Below, piece by piece: positions 25,837-35,377 of a DNA stretch of 64,000 nucleotides. How positions within the stretch are numbered: the stretch's first letter is position 1; every line of letters starts with the position of its first letter. The stretch is from positions 310,001-374,000 of the forward strand of contig CADCCZ010000001.1 in the NCBI GenBank assembly GCA_902800045.1, written 5' to 3'. Source of the stretch: an uncultured Bacteroidia bacterium. Lineage in GTDB: Bacteria > Bacteroidota > Bacteroidia > Bacteroidales > ML635J-15. The notes below the pieces were generated by a model. The model had not been told where the DNA came from. It saw only the letters and a list, made by a program, of their open reading frames with translations, and did no database searches. A program made the translations under genes and the position numbers.

Positions 25837-28413
25837 TTACTTTTTCTTGAATGTCAGTTCATTGTTTTGCACTGCGACTTCTATTGTATCGCCTTCGTGA
25901 ACCTCGTCGCCGATAATCATCTTGGCAACTTGATTTTCAAGCTCGTGCTGTATGTAACGCTTTACTGGTCTTGCGCCGTAAATCGGGTCGTAGGCACTAT
26001 CGGCAATGAAGTTTACGGCTTCGTCGCTGACGGCAAGAGTGTAGTTGTTGTCGGCCATCTTCTTTACCAAGTGTCCGAGCTGTATCTTAACGATGCCTAT
26101 AATCTGATCTTTGCTCAACGGCTTGAAGATTATGGTCTCGTCGATACGGTTGAGGAACTCTGGGCGGACAAACGATTTCAAGGTTGCCATTATGTTCTGG
26201 CGCGTCTTTTCCTCGTCGTAGTGACCGCTGTCAATCTGCTCCTGAATGAACTGCGAACCGATGTTTGAGGTCATTATTATTATGGTGTTCTTGAAGTTGA
26301 CAGTACGGCCCTTGTTGTCGGTAAGACGACCATCCTCAAGTACTTGTAGCAGGATGTTGAATGTGTCGGGATGTGCCTTTTCTATTTCGTCGAGCAGAAC
26401 AACCGAATAAGGTTTACGCCTTACAGCTTCGGTCAGCTGACCGCCTTCTTCGTAGCCAACATATCCTGGAGGCGCTCCGACCAGACGCGAAACGCTGTGC
26501 TTCTCCTGATATTCACTCATATCAATACGCGTCATCATATTCTCGTCGTCGAACATGAATTCTGCCAGAGCCTTTGCCAGTTCGGTCTTACCGACACCGG
26601 TAGAGCCAAGGAAGAGGAACGAACCGATAGGTCGTTTTTCGTCCTGCAGTCCTGCACGCGAACGCCTAACTGCATTTGCCACAGCATCGATAGCCTCGTC
26701 CTGACCGACAACACGCTTGTGAAGTTCGTCTTCGAGGTGCATAAGCTTGAAACGCTCGCTCATTGCCAGACGGCTTACTGGAATGCCAGTCCAACGACTA
26801 ACTATTTCTGCAATATCCTCGGCGTCAACGGTTTCGTCAACCAAGCCCTTGTCGCCTTGAATGTTCTTCAGTTTGCCTTTCAGTTCCTCGATGTTGCGCT
26901 CGCTCTCCTTGATTTTTCCGTAGCGGAATTCTGCAACCTTGCCGTAGTCGGCATTGCGTTCGGCAACTTCGGCTTCGTGCTTGTAGTTCTCGATGTTCTG
27001 CTTCTCGGTTTGAATCTTGTCAACCAAAAGCTTTTCTTCTTTCCACTTCGACATCAATGAGTTGCGTTCCGAACCAAGTTCTGCAAGCTGCTTTTCTATT
27101 TCTGCAACCTTCGAAGTGTCGTTTTCGCGTTTCAAGGCTTCCTTTTCGATTTCGAGCTGCTGGATTTTACGGTTCAGCACATCGATTTCCTCAGGCACCG
27201 AGTTGACTTCGATACGCAACTTCGAGGCGGCTTCATCAATAAGGTCGATGGCCTTATCTGGCAGGAATCGTTCGGTAATGTATCGGTTCGAGAGTTCTAC
27301 TGCGGCAACAATTGCTTCGTCGAGGATACGCACCTTGTGGTGGGTTTCGTAGCGTTCCTTCAGACCACGCAGAATAGAAACTGAACTTGCAATGTCAGGC
27401 TCGTCAATCATAACGGTCTGGAAACGACGCTCAAGAGCCTTATCCTTTTCGAAATACTTCTGGTACTCGTCGAGGGTTGTGGCACCTATGGCACGAAGTT
27501 CGCCACGGGCAAGTGCAGGTTTCAAAATGTTTGCAGCATCCATTGCGCCCTGAGACTTTCCTGCGCCGACCAAGGTGTGGATTTCATCAATGAAAAGCAC
27601 GATTTCGCCGTTGCTTTCAACAACTTCCTTAACCACAGCCTTCAACCTTTCCTCGAATTCTCCCTGATATTTTGCTCCAGCGATAAGAAGACCCATATCA
27701 AGAGAGTAGATTTTCTTGGATTTCAGGTTGTCGGGGACATCGCCCTTGACGATACGCCCTGCAAGACCTTCGGCGATTGCCGTCTTACCGACACCAGGTT
27801 CACCAATTAGTATAGGATTGTTCTTGGTGCGTCGGGTAAGGATTTGCAGGATACGACGGATTTCGTCGTCACGACCGATAACAGGGTCGAGTTTGCCGTT
27901 CATTGCTCGTTCGTTCAGGTTGATGGCGTACTTGCCAAGTGCGTCGTAGGTGTCTTCTGCCGACTGCGAATTGACGGTGCTGCCTTTCCTAAGTTCGAGG
28001 ACAATGCTTTTCAGGTTTTCTTTGTTGAAACCGGCATCGCGCATCATCTTACCAATGCTTTCCTTGCTTTCGGCAAGAGCCATCACAAGATGCTCGACGG
28101 AGATGAACTTGTCGTTCATTTCGGTTTTCTTCTTGTCGGCAGCGATGAGGATGCGGTTGGTGTCCTGCGAGATGTAGGGTTCGCCGCCCTGAACTTTTGC
28201 GTAACGCGAAACGATGCTTTGTACGGTAAGTTCAAAGTTACGCTTGTCAATCTCAAGTTTGCTGAGCATGTAGCTCATCACATCGGGTGCTTCGCTGAGC
28301 AGTGCCAGAAGCAAATGCCCAGGCTCAATCGCCTGATGTCCATTTTCGCTCGCGATAATCTGCGACTTCGAGATTATCTTCTGGGCTTTCGTTGTAAAAT
28401 CTTCTATATTCAT
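25837..28413 (-). CDS. clpB: ATP-dependent disaggregase ClpB
   Basis: 858 residues, full length. ClpB is a hexameric AAA+ chaperone that, with DnaK, pulls apart heat-damaged protein aggregates. The N-terminal Clp repeat domain covers about 1-150. AAA1 has Walker [16 protein letters not shown] and Walker [15 protein letters not shown]; a long middle coiled coil (about 410-525) marks ClpB rather than ClpA/ClpC; AAA2 has [16 protein letters not shown] and [13 protein letters not shown]. The C-terminal D2 small domain is complete ([17 protein letters not shown]). No HrcA or CtsR-like operator was recognised upstream. Monocistronic. Confidence 0.97.
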   Translation of the reverse strand: MNIEDFTTKAQKIISKSQIIASENGHQAIEPGHLLLALLSEAPDVMSYMLSKLEIDKRNFELTVQSIVSRYAKVQGGEPYISQDTNRILIAADKKKTEMNDKFISVEHLVMALAESKESIGKMMRDAGFNKENLKSIVLELRKGSTVNSQSAEDTYDALGKYAINLNERAMNGKLDPVIGRDDEIRRILQILTRRTKNNPILIGEPGVGKTAIAEGLAGRIVKGDVPDNLKSKKIYSLDMGLLIAGAKYQGEFEERLKAVVKEVVESNGEIVLFIDEIHTLVGAGKSQGAMDAANILKPALARGELRAIGATTLDEYQKYFEKDKALERRFQTVMIDEPDIASSVSILRGLKERYETHHKVRILDEAIVAAVELSNRYITERFLPDKAIDLIDEAASKLRIEVNSVPEEIDVLNRKIQQLEIEKEALKRENDTSKVAEIEKQLAELGSERNSLMSKWKEEKLLVDKIQTEKQNIENYKHEAEVAERNADYGKVAEFRYGKIKESERNIEELKGKLKNIQGDKGLVDETVDAEDIAEIVSRWTGIPVSRLAMSERFKLMHLEDELHKRVVGQDEAIDAVANAVRRSRAGLQDEKRPIGSFLFLGSTGVGKTELAKALAEFMFDDENMMTRIDMSEYQEKHSVSRLVGAPPGYVGYEEGGQLTEAVRRKPYSVVLLDEIEKAHPDTFNILLQVLEDGRLTDNKGRTVNFKNTIIIMTSNIGSQFIQEQIDSGHYDEEKTRQNIMATLKSFVRPEFLNRIDETIIFKPLSKDQIIGIVKIQLGHLVKKMADNNYTLAVSDEAVNFIADSAYDPIYGARPVKRYIQHELENQVAKMIIGDEVHEGDTIEVAVQNNELTFKKK

Positions 28414-28525
28414 AATTCTTCAATTTTTTTCAGTTAAACACTGTGCGGTATTGCAATAAGTTTGCCGAGAAAAGAGGTGTTGCGTGTATTTGTTTGATAA
28501 TTAGGAGAATAATTATGTAAAAAGA

Positions 28526-28558
28526 AAAAGTGTAATGAAATTTTGTCATTACACTTTT
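28526..28558 (-). terminator. Rho-independent terminator after folB
   Basis: Inverted repeat AAAAGTGTAATGA / TCATTACACTTTT with a seven-base loop, about 57 bases past the folB stop. Confidence 0.75.
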
Positions 28559-28614
28559 GTTGTTTTGTGACAATATGTCATTTATTGTCTATGTGATAGA
28601 CCTTCTGCGGAAGG

Positions 28615-28986
28615 TTATCTTTCGTGTTCTATTTCTACGCCGACCTTGCCAATTTTTCCACCCATAGGAGGATTAATCTTTGCGATTCTGATTTTTGCTT
28701 TTTGTAGTTCTGGAAAGCGTTGGAATATTGCATCGAGAATGTTTGAAGCAAGGTTTTCGACAAGGTTCGACTTCGTGTTTTTCATTATGTCGCTAATGAT
28801 GGCATAAACCACTTGGTAGTTGAGGGCGTCGTCGAGATTGTCGGATTTTTCGGCTTTGCTTGTGTCTGTCCACAAGTATATACTGACAGAAAATCTGTTT
28901 CCTGCAAACTTTTCTTCATCGTAGTGCCCATGGAAAGCAAAGAATTCCATGTCCTCGATGAAAATCTGTCCGAGAGGTCTTTCCAT
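28615..28986 (-). CDS. folB: Dihydroneopterin aldolase
   Basis: 123 residues, normal FolB length. It converts dihydroneopterin to hydroxymethyl-dihydropterin in folate synthesis. Family motifs are present: DMEFFAFHGHYDEEKFAGNRF near the N-terminus with the substrate-binding Glu, the tetramer region SVSIYLWTD, the VENLASNILDAIF helix and KINPPMGGKIGKVGVEI. Its ATG overlaps the stop of the PCMD gene as TAATG, so it is the last gene of the SDR-PCMD-folB operon. No other folate gene is adjacent. Confidence 0.93.
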   Translation of the reverse strand: MERPLGQIFIEDMEFFAFHGHYDEEKFAGNRFSVSIYLWTDTSKAEKSDNLDDALNYQVVYAIISDIMKNTKSNLVENLASNILDAIFQRFPELQKAKIRIAKINPPMGGKIGKVGVEIEHER

Positions 28987-29939
28987 TAGTATTCGAGCTT
29001 AATGTTGTCGACCCAAAGAGTGTTGCCGATAGTTCCCGAGAATGCTTCCTGGCACGATGCGCTGATAAGCATAATTGCATGAGTTACAGGAGTGCTTTCG
29101 TCGCCCCAGCCAACTTCTTGTATTTCAACATTCTTTCCCTTGCTGTTTATTGTGTAGAAGTTGTCCTTCAGAGGTCCAAGGTTCATGTATGGCTTGTAGT
29201 TGGGTGATTTGGTAGCGTCGCCGTAGATTACAGGGATGCGGAATCCGTTAACCCAGTCTTTTGTGGGGCTTGTTACGTGATATATGGCTGTACCCACGCG
29301 TTTTGCATAGACATTGCCTTTCTCGTCTTCCCAGCGGTTCTGCAGGATGAACAGTATCTGCTGTTCGTCGTTTCCTGCGCGGCTCGACGACGACAAGGTC
29401 TTGCAAGTGGTGATTGTGCCTTTGTTTGGCATTGCCGACTTGTAGTCAAGTACGACTGCCTTTGGCTTGTTTGTAAATGGTACGCCCCATCTCATCTTGC
29501 TATACGGATTGCTTGTGCCGTCGATAGGTTCGTGGGCTTTGCCCCAGTATATAGAACCCGAAACCAATACCTTTATATTAATAATGCCGATAACCTTGCA
29601 TTCAGCATATTCGGTAGTAAGTTTTGCACAGTAGCCGTTTCCACGCTTTTCGGGATAAACCGTGTTACTGGTCTTCGAGATGCCAGCGACCTTTGCGTAA
29701 GTGTTCGACGATGCCCATATCGACTTGATGTTCAGTGCCTTGTTTTCGCGTATGGTGTCGCGCGGACCAATGGCGTATATGCGTCTGGTATTGCCGCCAA
29801 TTACAAGCGATTCTTCAATGTCGCGTACAGTCCAGCTTTCGAAGTTGCCGTATTGTACATTCTTATACGTCTGCGAGTTTGCAGATATGGCTGTTGCCAT
29901 AACCAATAGAAGCATTGCGTATTTGCTGATATTTCTCAT
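28986..29939 (-). CDS. Secreted PCMD-domain protein (putative carbohydrate-binding)
   Basis: 317 residues with a signal peptide (MRNISKYAMLLLVMATAISANSQ). The mature part fits the PCMD (putative carbohydrate metabolism domain) family common near Bacteroidota glycan loci: YGNFESW near the start, YCAKLTTEYAE, SGSIYWGK, FTNKPKAVVLDYKS, RVGTAIYHVTSPTKDWVNGFRIPV and the ending TLWVDNIKLEY. No catalytic residues are known for the family. Located between an SDR gene (11 bases) and folB (TAATG overlap), which suggests co-transcription but no shared pathway. Confidence 0.75.
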   Translation of the reverse strand: MRNISKYAMLLLVMATAISANSQTYKNVQYGNFESWTVRDIEESLVIGGNTRRIYAIGPRDTIRENKALNIKSIWASSNTYAKVAGISKTSNTVYPEKRGNGYCAKLTTEYAECKVIGIINIKVLVSGSIYWGKAHEPIDGTSNPYSKMRWGVPFTNKPKAVVLDYKSAMPNKGTITTCKTLSSSSRAGNDEQQILFILQNRWEDEKGNVYAKRVGTAIYHVTSPTKDWVNGFRIPVIYGDATKSPNYKPYMNLGPLKDNFYTINSKGKNVEIQEVGWGDESTPVTHAIMLISASCQEAFSGTIGNTLWVDNIKLEY

Positions 29940-29950
29940 ATTCTGATAAT

Positions 29951-30778
29951 TTATTTTTTCTCGTTATCTTTTTTACAAATTTTAAGCCATATTTTGTGTA
30001 CTATGCCTTTTGGAATTGCATTGACAAGTGGTGGCCACAGCAAGTTGATGAATCCTGGAGTCTTGCAGCGACGTTTGCGGAACATGGCTTTGAGAGCTTT
30101 GTTGACAAGCAGTTGTGGTGGATATACGGCGCGGACTTTCACTCCGAACCTCATAAGTCCGTTGTACTTGGGGCTTATGTTGTACAAAGGCGTATCTACT
30201 GCACCGGGGCAAACTACTGTTGTGTGTACGTTATATTGCTTTGTTTCAAGGTATAGTGACTTCATGAAACTCTTCAGATATGCCTTTGTGGCAGCATACA
30301 TTGTCAGTCCGGGGATCGCCATTGTCGATGTTACCGACGATATTGTAAGTATGTATCCGTATCTGCGTTTCTTCATTTCGTCACCAAACATCGAGCACAG
30401 ACGGGTAGGGGTGTAGACGTGGAGCATTAGCATCGCGCTGGCCTTCTCGACGGTAGCATAGTTCAATTCCTTGAAAAAGAATATGCCGGCATTGTTGATA
30501 AGGATGTCGACCTGTATGTTGTTCTGCTGGCAGAAGTCGAAAAGTTCGTTTGCTGCTTCCTGTTTGGCGAGGTCCTGATATTTGTAGGTTACCTTTACAT
30601 GATATTCGTTTTGAAGCCGCTCGGCAACTGCTTTAAGCTTTTCTTCCTCATTGCTTACTATCAATAGGTTGCATCCCGATTTTGCAAGTTGGTCTGCATA
30701 TTCGAGTCCCATTCCCGAACTTGCTCCGGTTATCAACGCTGTGCTGTCCTTGCGGATGTACTTATTGAAAGTTTTCAT
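29951..30778 (-). CDS. Short-chain dehydrogenase/reductase (SDR)
   Basis: 275 residues. An N-terminal Rossmann fold has the NAD(P)-binding motif TGASSGMG, then DILINNAG; the catalytic Ser (TISSVTS) and the YAATK (Tyr-x3-Lys) motif are present. Classical SDRs oxidise or reduce alcohols/ketones; the C-terminal KTPGFINLLWPPLVNAIPKG resembles membrane-associated SDRs acting on lipids or sterols. A paralogue with the same ending (TPGFINWLATPLL) lies at 42694-43521 beside a steroid 5-alpha-reductase-like gene. Substrate unknown. First gene of the SDR-PCMD-folB operon. Confidence 0.88.
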   Translation of the reverse strand: MKTFNKYIRKDSTALITGASSGMGLEYADQLAKSGCNLLIVSNEEEKLKAVAERLQNEYHVKVTYKYQDLAKQEAANELFDFCQQNNIQVDILINNAGIFFFKELNYATVEKASAMLMLHVYTPTRLCSMFGDEMKKRRYGYILTISSVTSTMAIPGLTMYAATKAYLKSFMKSLYLETKQYNVHTTVVCPGAVDTPLYNISPKYNGLMRFGVKVRAVYPPQLLVNKALKAMFRKRRCKTPGFINLLWPPLVNAIPKGIVHKIWLKICKKDNEKK

Positions 30779-30949
30779 TGTCGTTCTTAATTAAAAGCAG
30801 TGCTAATGTTTTGCTGCAAAATATGTTGCAGCTAAACACGCATTTTGCCTTTTCAAAAATAACGCGCAAATTTAATACTTTTATTTTTAATAGCGTTTTT
30901 TCTGCATTGCTTTTGTTCGCGTGCTTGCGCTAAAGCTGTGATATATAAC

Positions 30950-30979
30950 AAAAAAGCAACAGATTTCTGTTGCTTTTTT
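30950..30979 (-). terminator. Rho-independent terminator after the thioredoxin/PKD gene
   Basis: Stem AAAAAAGCAACAG / CTGTTGCTTTTTT with a four-base loop, 22 bases past the stop at 31001. It would work in both directions. Confidence 0.85.
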
Positions 30980-31000
30980 TTGATTGTCTATATTCTGTGA

Positions 31001-33118
31001 TTATTCGATTTTATCGAATTTCTGCACAGCTATCTTTCCCTGGGTGAACATTCGGGTTATGTAGGTGCCAACCGGCAGGTACGATACATTTATCTCTATG
31101 TTGTTGCCACTAGGTCTGTCGTTTGAGTAAACAAGTCGTCCGAGGTTGTCGAAAATCTCAATGAAGTCGTTTTTCTCAAAGCCGTATGCGTTTTCAATGT
31201 TCAGGATGTTGTTGCATGGATTTGGGAAAATGGCAACGTTCTCGGTGAACGTTTCGTCTTCTATTCCTACAAGACATGAGGCAACCTTTATGCCTGTTGA
31301 AGAGGTAATTCCGTCGTATGCGTCGGGAAGGCTTTGCCATGTGCTATCTTTCAGAACGTACATTGTGTTATTGTGTCCGTAACCGCGGTTGTTAGCCATA
31401 CCTATGACGATATCTGTGTTGGCCGAGTATTTTATCCTGTATCCGAGGTAGAATGGTCCGTCAACTTTCAGAGGAGTAGCAAAGTTTATCTGCTGATAGT
31501 AATTTTCGCTGAGGTTTCTCAAATAAACCTTTTGTTCCGAAAGTATTGTTGTCGGAACAGGATCGTTGCCGTCCCATGTGATGAAAGTGATGTATTCGTT
31601 GTCGTTTGTGTATTCTAGCTTCAGTATAGGAACAATTATTGATGAAATTTCGTTGAAAGTGTAATATTCGAACTTGTCGGCGTAGGTTGTGATTCTGTCG
31701 CTGTTGTGACCGCCAAGGTATCCTGTAAGTCCATGTGCGCTAAGTTTCACTGCGGTTTCGTTGTCGAGTAAGTTGCAAAGTGTGTCGCAGTACGAACCTA
31801 CGTAGTTTTCGTAAACAACAATATAGTCACGCTTGTTGAGAATGTTTCCACCGTTAGGATTTGATACGGCCAATTTGACGTCGTAAATACCGGAGTTTTC
31901 GTATGTTACGCCATTTTGTACAACTTGGTATTCACAAGTTGCAGGGTTTCCTCCTTCAAATTCCCATTCCCAATACATCGGGTAACCTTCCGACTCGTCG
32001 GTAAAGCGTACAGGAGTGTTAACTTGTACAAGTCGGCTGTTGCACGAGAATTTTGCCTTCGGGACTTCGTCGCCTATCGATGGTATTACGTTGATATAGT
32101 TTTCGAGAGTAAGAGTGTCGCTTCCAAGTGGGTTCTGAACGATTAATGTGACATTGTAATGACCAACACTATTGTAGCGTATGTTGTGCGGGTTTTGGTC
32201 AGTCGAACCTGATGGGTTTGCACCTTCGAAACTCCATGTCCATTGCCATGGTTCTCCTTGTGAGAGGTCTGTGAAATTAATTGTATTTCCAGCAATTACA
32301 GTTACTTGGTTTGCGGCAAAGTAGGCTGTTGGTGCTTCTGTAGGCAGCGGAACAACCTTGATGTAGTTGGTGCGAGTCTTTGTGTCTCCGTCCCCCAATT
32401 GGTTGCTTGCGGTAAGGGTAACGCTGTAGTCTCCAGGTGTATTATAGACAATTGGTCCTGGATTTTCTTCATTGGAAGTAGATGGTGATCCTCCTGAGAA
32501 TGTCCACGCCCATACTGAGGCTCTTTCCGAAAGATTTGTGAAGTTTATTGATTCTCCAACAGGAATAAATGTTCTGTCGGCTTCGAAGTCTGCTACCGGT
32601 CTTTGGTCGGGGCATGTGGCTTCGTGGGCGCCAAGCATTGTAAGTTGCATGGTGTTAATAGGTCTGTCCATCTCGTTCATTGAGCGGTTTGGCTGTATGA
32701 GAACGTAGGTCGGGGTGCCATCTATTTCCCAGTTGTTGGCTAGTTCGTTGATTATAGGGTTATTGGCCAACGGGGCAATCGGGTAGGTGGCACCAAATTC
32801 TGTAATGTACCAGTCAATATCATGCGCTGCATCGTGGTCCACACATTCAAGACCTATTATGATTACATCTCCGCTGTTGCATCCAAACGAATTGTACAGG
32901 TTTACAACATCTGGAACTTCTGCTTGGCAATGTCCACATGTAGTGTAGAAAAAGTCAAAAATAACATATTTCCAGTTGTTAAGCAATTCGTTGATATTGT
33001 ATGTTTCCCCGTTGTAGTCGGTAAGCGTTACTGTTTCGTTGTATTGGTTTGGAACAGTTTGCGAGAATGCCTGAATTGACAATATTATCGCAGCAATCGT
33101 TATTAAAAGTCTTTTCAT
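31001..33118 (-). CDS. Secreted protein with thioredoxin-like, PKD and T9SS sorting domains
   Basis: 705 residues from the ATG at 33118, chosen because it directly begins a signal peptide (MKRLLITIAAIILSIQAFSQ) and a -7 box at 33143-33150 excludes the longer frame. A TlpA/redoxin-like domain (about 25-160) has the active-site Cys61-Gly-His-Cys64 and the cis-Pro segment GTPTYVLI. At least three PKD-type domains follow (about 165-430, each with the FTNLS/WAWTFSGG pattern). A divergent domain with a Cys pair (YCDTLCNLL) comes next, and the last ~80 residues are a T9SS type A sorting domain (IFPNPCNNILNI). It is likely a surface-exposed thiol-disulfide protein; partner unknown. Confidence 0.85.
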   Translation of the reverse strand: MKRLLITIAAIILSIQAFSQTVPNQYNETVTLTDYNGETYNINELLNNWKYVIFDFFYTTCGHCQAEVPDVVNLYNSFGCNSGDVIIIGLECVDHDAAHDIDWYITEFGATYPIAPLANNPIINELANNWEIDGTPTYVLIQPNRSMNEMDRPINTMQLTMLGAHEATCPDQRPVADFEADRTFIPVGESINFTNLSERASVWAWTFSGGSPSTSNEENPGPIVYNTPGDYSVTLTASNQLGDGDTKTRTNYIKVVPLPTEAPTAYFAANQVTVIAGNTINFTDLSQGEPWQWTWSFEGANPSGSTDQNPHNIRYNSVGHYNVTLIVQNPLGSDTLTLENYINVIPSIGDEVPKAKFSCNSRLVQVNTPVRFTDESEGYPMYWEWEFEGGNPATCEYQVVQNGVTYENSGIYDVKLAVSNPNGGNILNKRDYIVVYENYVGSYCDTLCNLLDNETAVKLSAHGLTGYLGGHNSDRITTYADKFEYYTFNEISSIIVPILKLEYTNDNEYITFITWDGNDPVPTTILSEQKVYLRNLSENYYQQINFATPLKVDGPFYLGYRIKYSANTDIVIGMANNRGYGHNNTMYVLKDSTWQSLPDAYDGITSSTGIKVASCLVGIEDETFTENVAIFPNPCNNILNIENAYGFEKNDFIEIFDNLGRLVYSNDRPSGNNIEINVSYLPVGTYITRMFTQGKIAVQKFDKIE

Positions 33119-33142
33119 AAAAACACAATTATATACGAGTGC

Positions 33143-33150
33143 CAAAGTTA
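33143..33150 (-). promoter_or_regulatory. Bacteroidota -7 promoter element for the thioredoxin/PKD gene
   Basis: Minus-strand TAACTTTG matches TAnnTTTG, 25 bases before the ATG at 33118. It supports that start over the one at 33145. Confidence 0.45.
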
Positions 33151-33266
33151 AGAAATAAATTCGTATTGTAGGTGTTTTTATTTTAACTTTTTTTGAAATT
33201 TTTGGAGATTGAGTTTGTGCATGGTAAAAATGGTATTGTGGAATGCTACCATAGGGGCAAAAAAAA

Positions 33267-33284
33267 TCCCGACCTAAGTCGGGA
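33267..33284 (-). terminator. Rho-independent terminator after the GH53 gene
   Basis: Stem TCCCGAC / GTCGGGA with loop CTAA; on the minus strand it is followed by eight T residues. It lies 18 bases past the GH53 stop. Confidence 0.8.
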
Positions 33285-33301
33285 CTTTCAGATTCAAAAA
33301 A

Positions 33302-35215
33302 CTATTTCTCAATAATCTCCTTGTGGTTTTGCAGGATGTTTTTGGCGGTGCCGACCTTATCTGAAAATTCAAACATCGACATTGCGTACCAGCCTTTGTA
33401 GTCGGGAGCCCAGTAGCGGATACCAGCCATTCCGTGTGTTTTGCCCCACGATATAACATCGGAGTAAATGTCAGCCTGACCCTGCTGGTCCTTGTTGTAG
33501 CCTCTTACCTTCTTGTTCCATCCGGCAAACGGACCTTCCATCTTGCCCGAAGGATAGGAGAATTCACCGATGAAAACATTAAGGTGGCACTTTTCGTTAA
33601 TCTTGGTTACGGTCTTTTTTAGGAGTTTCTTCTTGTTTGCCGACATGGATGGAGCACTAGGGTAGTAGCTAATGCCGGCGGTCTCCATGGCGTAGCTGTT
33701 GTCCTTCATGAAGTTGAAGAAGGATGCACTGCATTTTGGCGGGAAAACAACAGTTGCAATGTGAGTGGAGAATTTAACATTCGAAGCATCGATGCCCAAT
33801 TTTGCGTATGCGCTCAAAATGCCTGCCTTAACTGCTGCGTAAGCCTTTGCATCGTACTTCCATACATTACGCTTTAGCCATCCGGGGGCAAATACAGGTG
33901 CCGTATATCTTTTCATCTTCTTGGCTTTCTTCAATTTGGGGTTAACTGCGGTTTCGAGTCCCATGCTTATTCCTGCAAAGCCGAAGTTGGCCTCGTTGCC
34001 AAGATTCCAGTTGTTTACGGTGCAACCAGTGTTGAGAATAGCCTCGGCGACAAATGCTCCGTAAGCCTCAAGCACAGTGCAGATTTCATCGAGCGAAAGT
34101 TCCGACCAAGCTTTTCCGTTTTGCAGAGCGTAAATTTCGGGATATTCCTCGAAACGCGGAGCCTGCTGTTTATCCATGTCCATATAGGTGTATGCGCACA
34201 TAATTTCTGGATTGATAGGAATATTCAATGCTGCAGCGAGCTGGCAAAGTTGGATTCCCTGGTCGAAAGTGTGGACATTGGCGTTTTCGTCCTCTTCTCC
34301 GTCGGTAATATCCTCGTCGGTCTTGTGGCGCTTGGTTGCAATGCGGACATACATTTCGGTAGAGCCAAGTTCGCGGTAGATGGCCTGCAATTCTGCTGGT
34401 GTAGAAGCGGTCTTGTCGCCAATTTTGAAGGAATAGCCATCTTCGAACTGGTTAAGCGAGAAGGGGCTGAGTGAAAGAGCAACACGGAAATCGTCGTCAA
34501 GTGCGATTTCACCTTTTTTTGCACATACTGCACCTTGCTGCAAGATGATAGTTTGCGAAACACCATCTGCCATAGCAATCTCACGGATTTCCATTTCGGT
34601 GCCGTTGATGTTGGCGTAGCCGACATATTCCATAAGGTCGCCAAGGCCGATTGTGTTGTAGGTATGCTGAGATGCAAAATTTTGCGTCTTTACAGCACCT
34701 ACTATGCCTTGGTATTCGATTCTGTCGGCATTTCCACTGCCGTTGCATACCATCTTAACGGATGATACGCCACCGTTTCTGATGGCAGACATAATGTAGG
34801 TGCCAGTGTTGGCTACTGATACGCGGAACTGGTGGATGCCCGATTGCAAGTTCTGTGTCATTGTGTTTAAGACACGACCATTCAAATCGGCAATTTCAAT
34901 AGTTACATTTCCTGCTTCTTCTACCGAAAGGTTTACTTCGGTTGTTCCGCTGAAAGGATTCGGATAATTCTGCGACATTTCCAAGCCGCAGTTTTCGGTA
35001 TTGTTTCTATTTGCGGTAACAATCTGCACCGTCAATGTTGTGTCGGGCCATAAAATGTTTTCCTGCCAACCTTTTGTGAAATTTGTTACAACTACGCGGT
35101 TCATTTGCAAATAGCTGTTGTTCTCATCGCGACCTGTGAATGTAAGGGTAACATCCTGTGCAATAGTGCAAAGGCACATTAGCACCAATAAAGAAATAGT
35201 AAAAAGCCTTTTCAT
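33302..35215 (-). CDS. GH53 endo-beta-1,4-galactanase with an internal T9SS-like domain
   Basis: 637 residues. Signal peptide 1-19. Residues 20-70 are a short beta module (YLQMNRVVVTNFTKGW...WPDTT) and 80-160 a T9SS type A-like domain (NYPNPFSGTTEVNLSVEEAG; MSAIRNGGVSSVKMV), but here it is internal instead of C-terminal. Residues 245-637 are a GH53 barrel, which cuts beta-1,4-galactan of pectin: acid/base Glu408 in NWNLGNEANFG and nucleophile Glu551 in VFIGEFSYP, with GIRYWAPDYKGW near the end. The N-terminal region is shared with the proteins at 51030 and 63714. A 20-bp palindrome lies in frame at 34670-34689, coding for KTQNFAS (176-182). Confidence 0.9.
   Translation of the reverse strand: MKRLFTISLLVLMCLCTIAQDVTLTFTGRDENNSYLQMNRVVVTNFTKGWQENILWPDTTLTVQIVTANRNNTENCGLEMSQNYPNPFSGTTEVNLSVEEAGNVTIEIADLNGRVLNTMTQNLQSGIHQFRVSVANTGTYIMSAIRNGGVSSVKMVCNGSGNADRIEYQGIVGAVKTQNFASQHTYNTIGLGDLMEYVGYANINGTEMEIREIAMADGVSQTIILQQGAVCAKKGEIALDDDFRVALSLSPFSLNQFEDGYSFKIGDKTASTPAELQAIYRELGSTEMYVRIATKRHKTDEDITDGEEDENANVHTFDQGIQLCQLAAALNIPINPEIMCAYTYMDMDKQQAPRFEEYPEIYALQNGKAWSELSLDEICTVLEAYGAFVAEAILNTGCTVNNWNLGNEANFGFAGISMGLETAVNPKLKKAKKMKRYTAPVFAPGWLKRNVWKYDAKAYAAVKAGILSAYAKLGIDASNVKFSTHIATVVFPPKCSASFFNFMKDNSYAMETAGISYYPSAPSMSANKKKLLKKTVTKINEKCHLNVFIGEFSYPSGKMEGPFAGWNKKVRGYNKDQQGQADIYSDVISWGKTHGMAGIRYWAPDYKGWYAMSMFEFSDKVGTAKNILQNHKEIIEK
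34670..34689. repeat. 20-bp palindrome inserted in frame in the GH53 gene
   Basis: AGATGCAAAATTTTGCGTCT, one base from the palindrome at 19020, with TGCTG / CAGCA extending the inverted repeat on the outside. Compared with the homologous region of the 51030-53276 protein (between a shared Tyr and a shared GYA), this gene has seven extra residues, which matches the element's length. It keeps the reading frame. Confidence 0.8.
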
Positions 35216-35241
35216 TAATTTATCTGTTTTTAATTTGTTTG

Positions 35242-35249
35242 CAAAGGTA
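35242..35249 (-). promoter_or_regulatory. Bacteroidota -7 promoter element for the GH53 gene
   Basis: Minus-strand TACCTTTG followed by C, 27 bases before the GH53 start. Matches TAnnTTTG. Confidence 0.45.
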
Positions 35250-35338
35250 TTGTTTATATGTCATTATGCATTATTCCAATCATTGCCAATATTGTTCTAT
35301 TTTCCATATTTTTGTTGAGAAAATATTTCTAAAAGATG

Positions 35339-35346
35339 TAACTTTG
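35339..35346 (+). promoter_or_regulatory. Bacteroidota -7 promoter element for the AraC gene
   Basis: TAACTTTG followed by C, matching TAnnTTTG, with TTTGTTG starting at 35311 as a loosely spaced -33 candidate. It lies 32 bases upstream of the ATG at 35378. Confidence 0.45.
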
Positions 35347-35377
35347 CACTTGAAAATTGTTTTAAAATTCGCACACA

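Noticed and set aside
34670..34689. Palindrome in GH53 as a sequencing artefact
   Set aside because: It keeps the frame, has diverged by one base from the 19020 copy, and has flanking sequence of the inverted-repeat type, which an artefact would not show.
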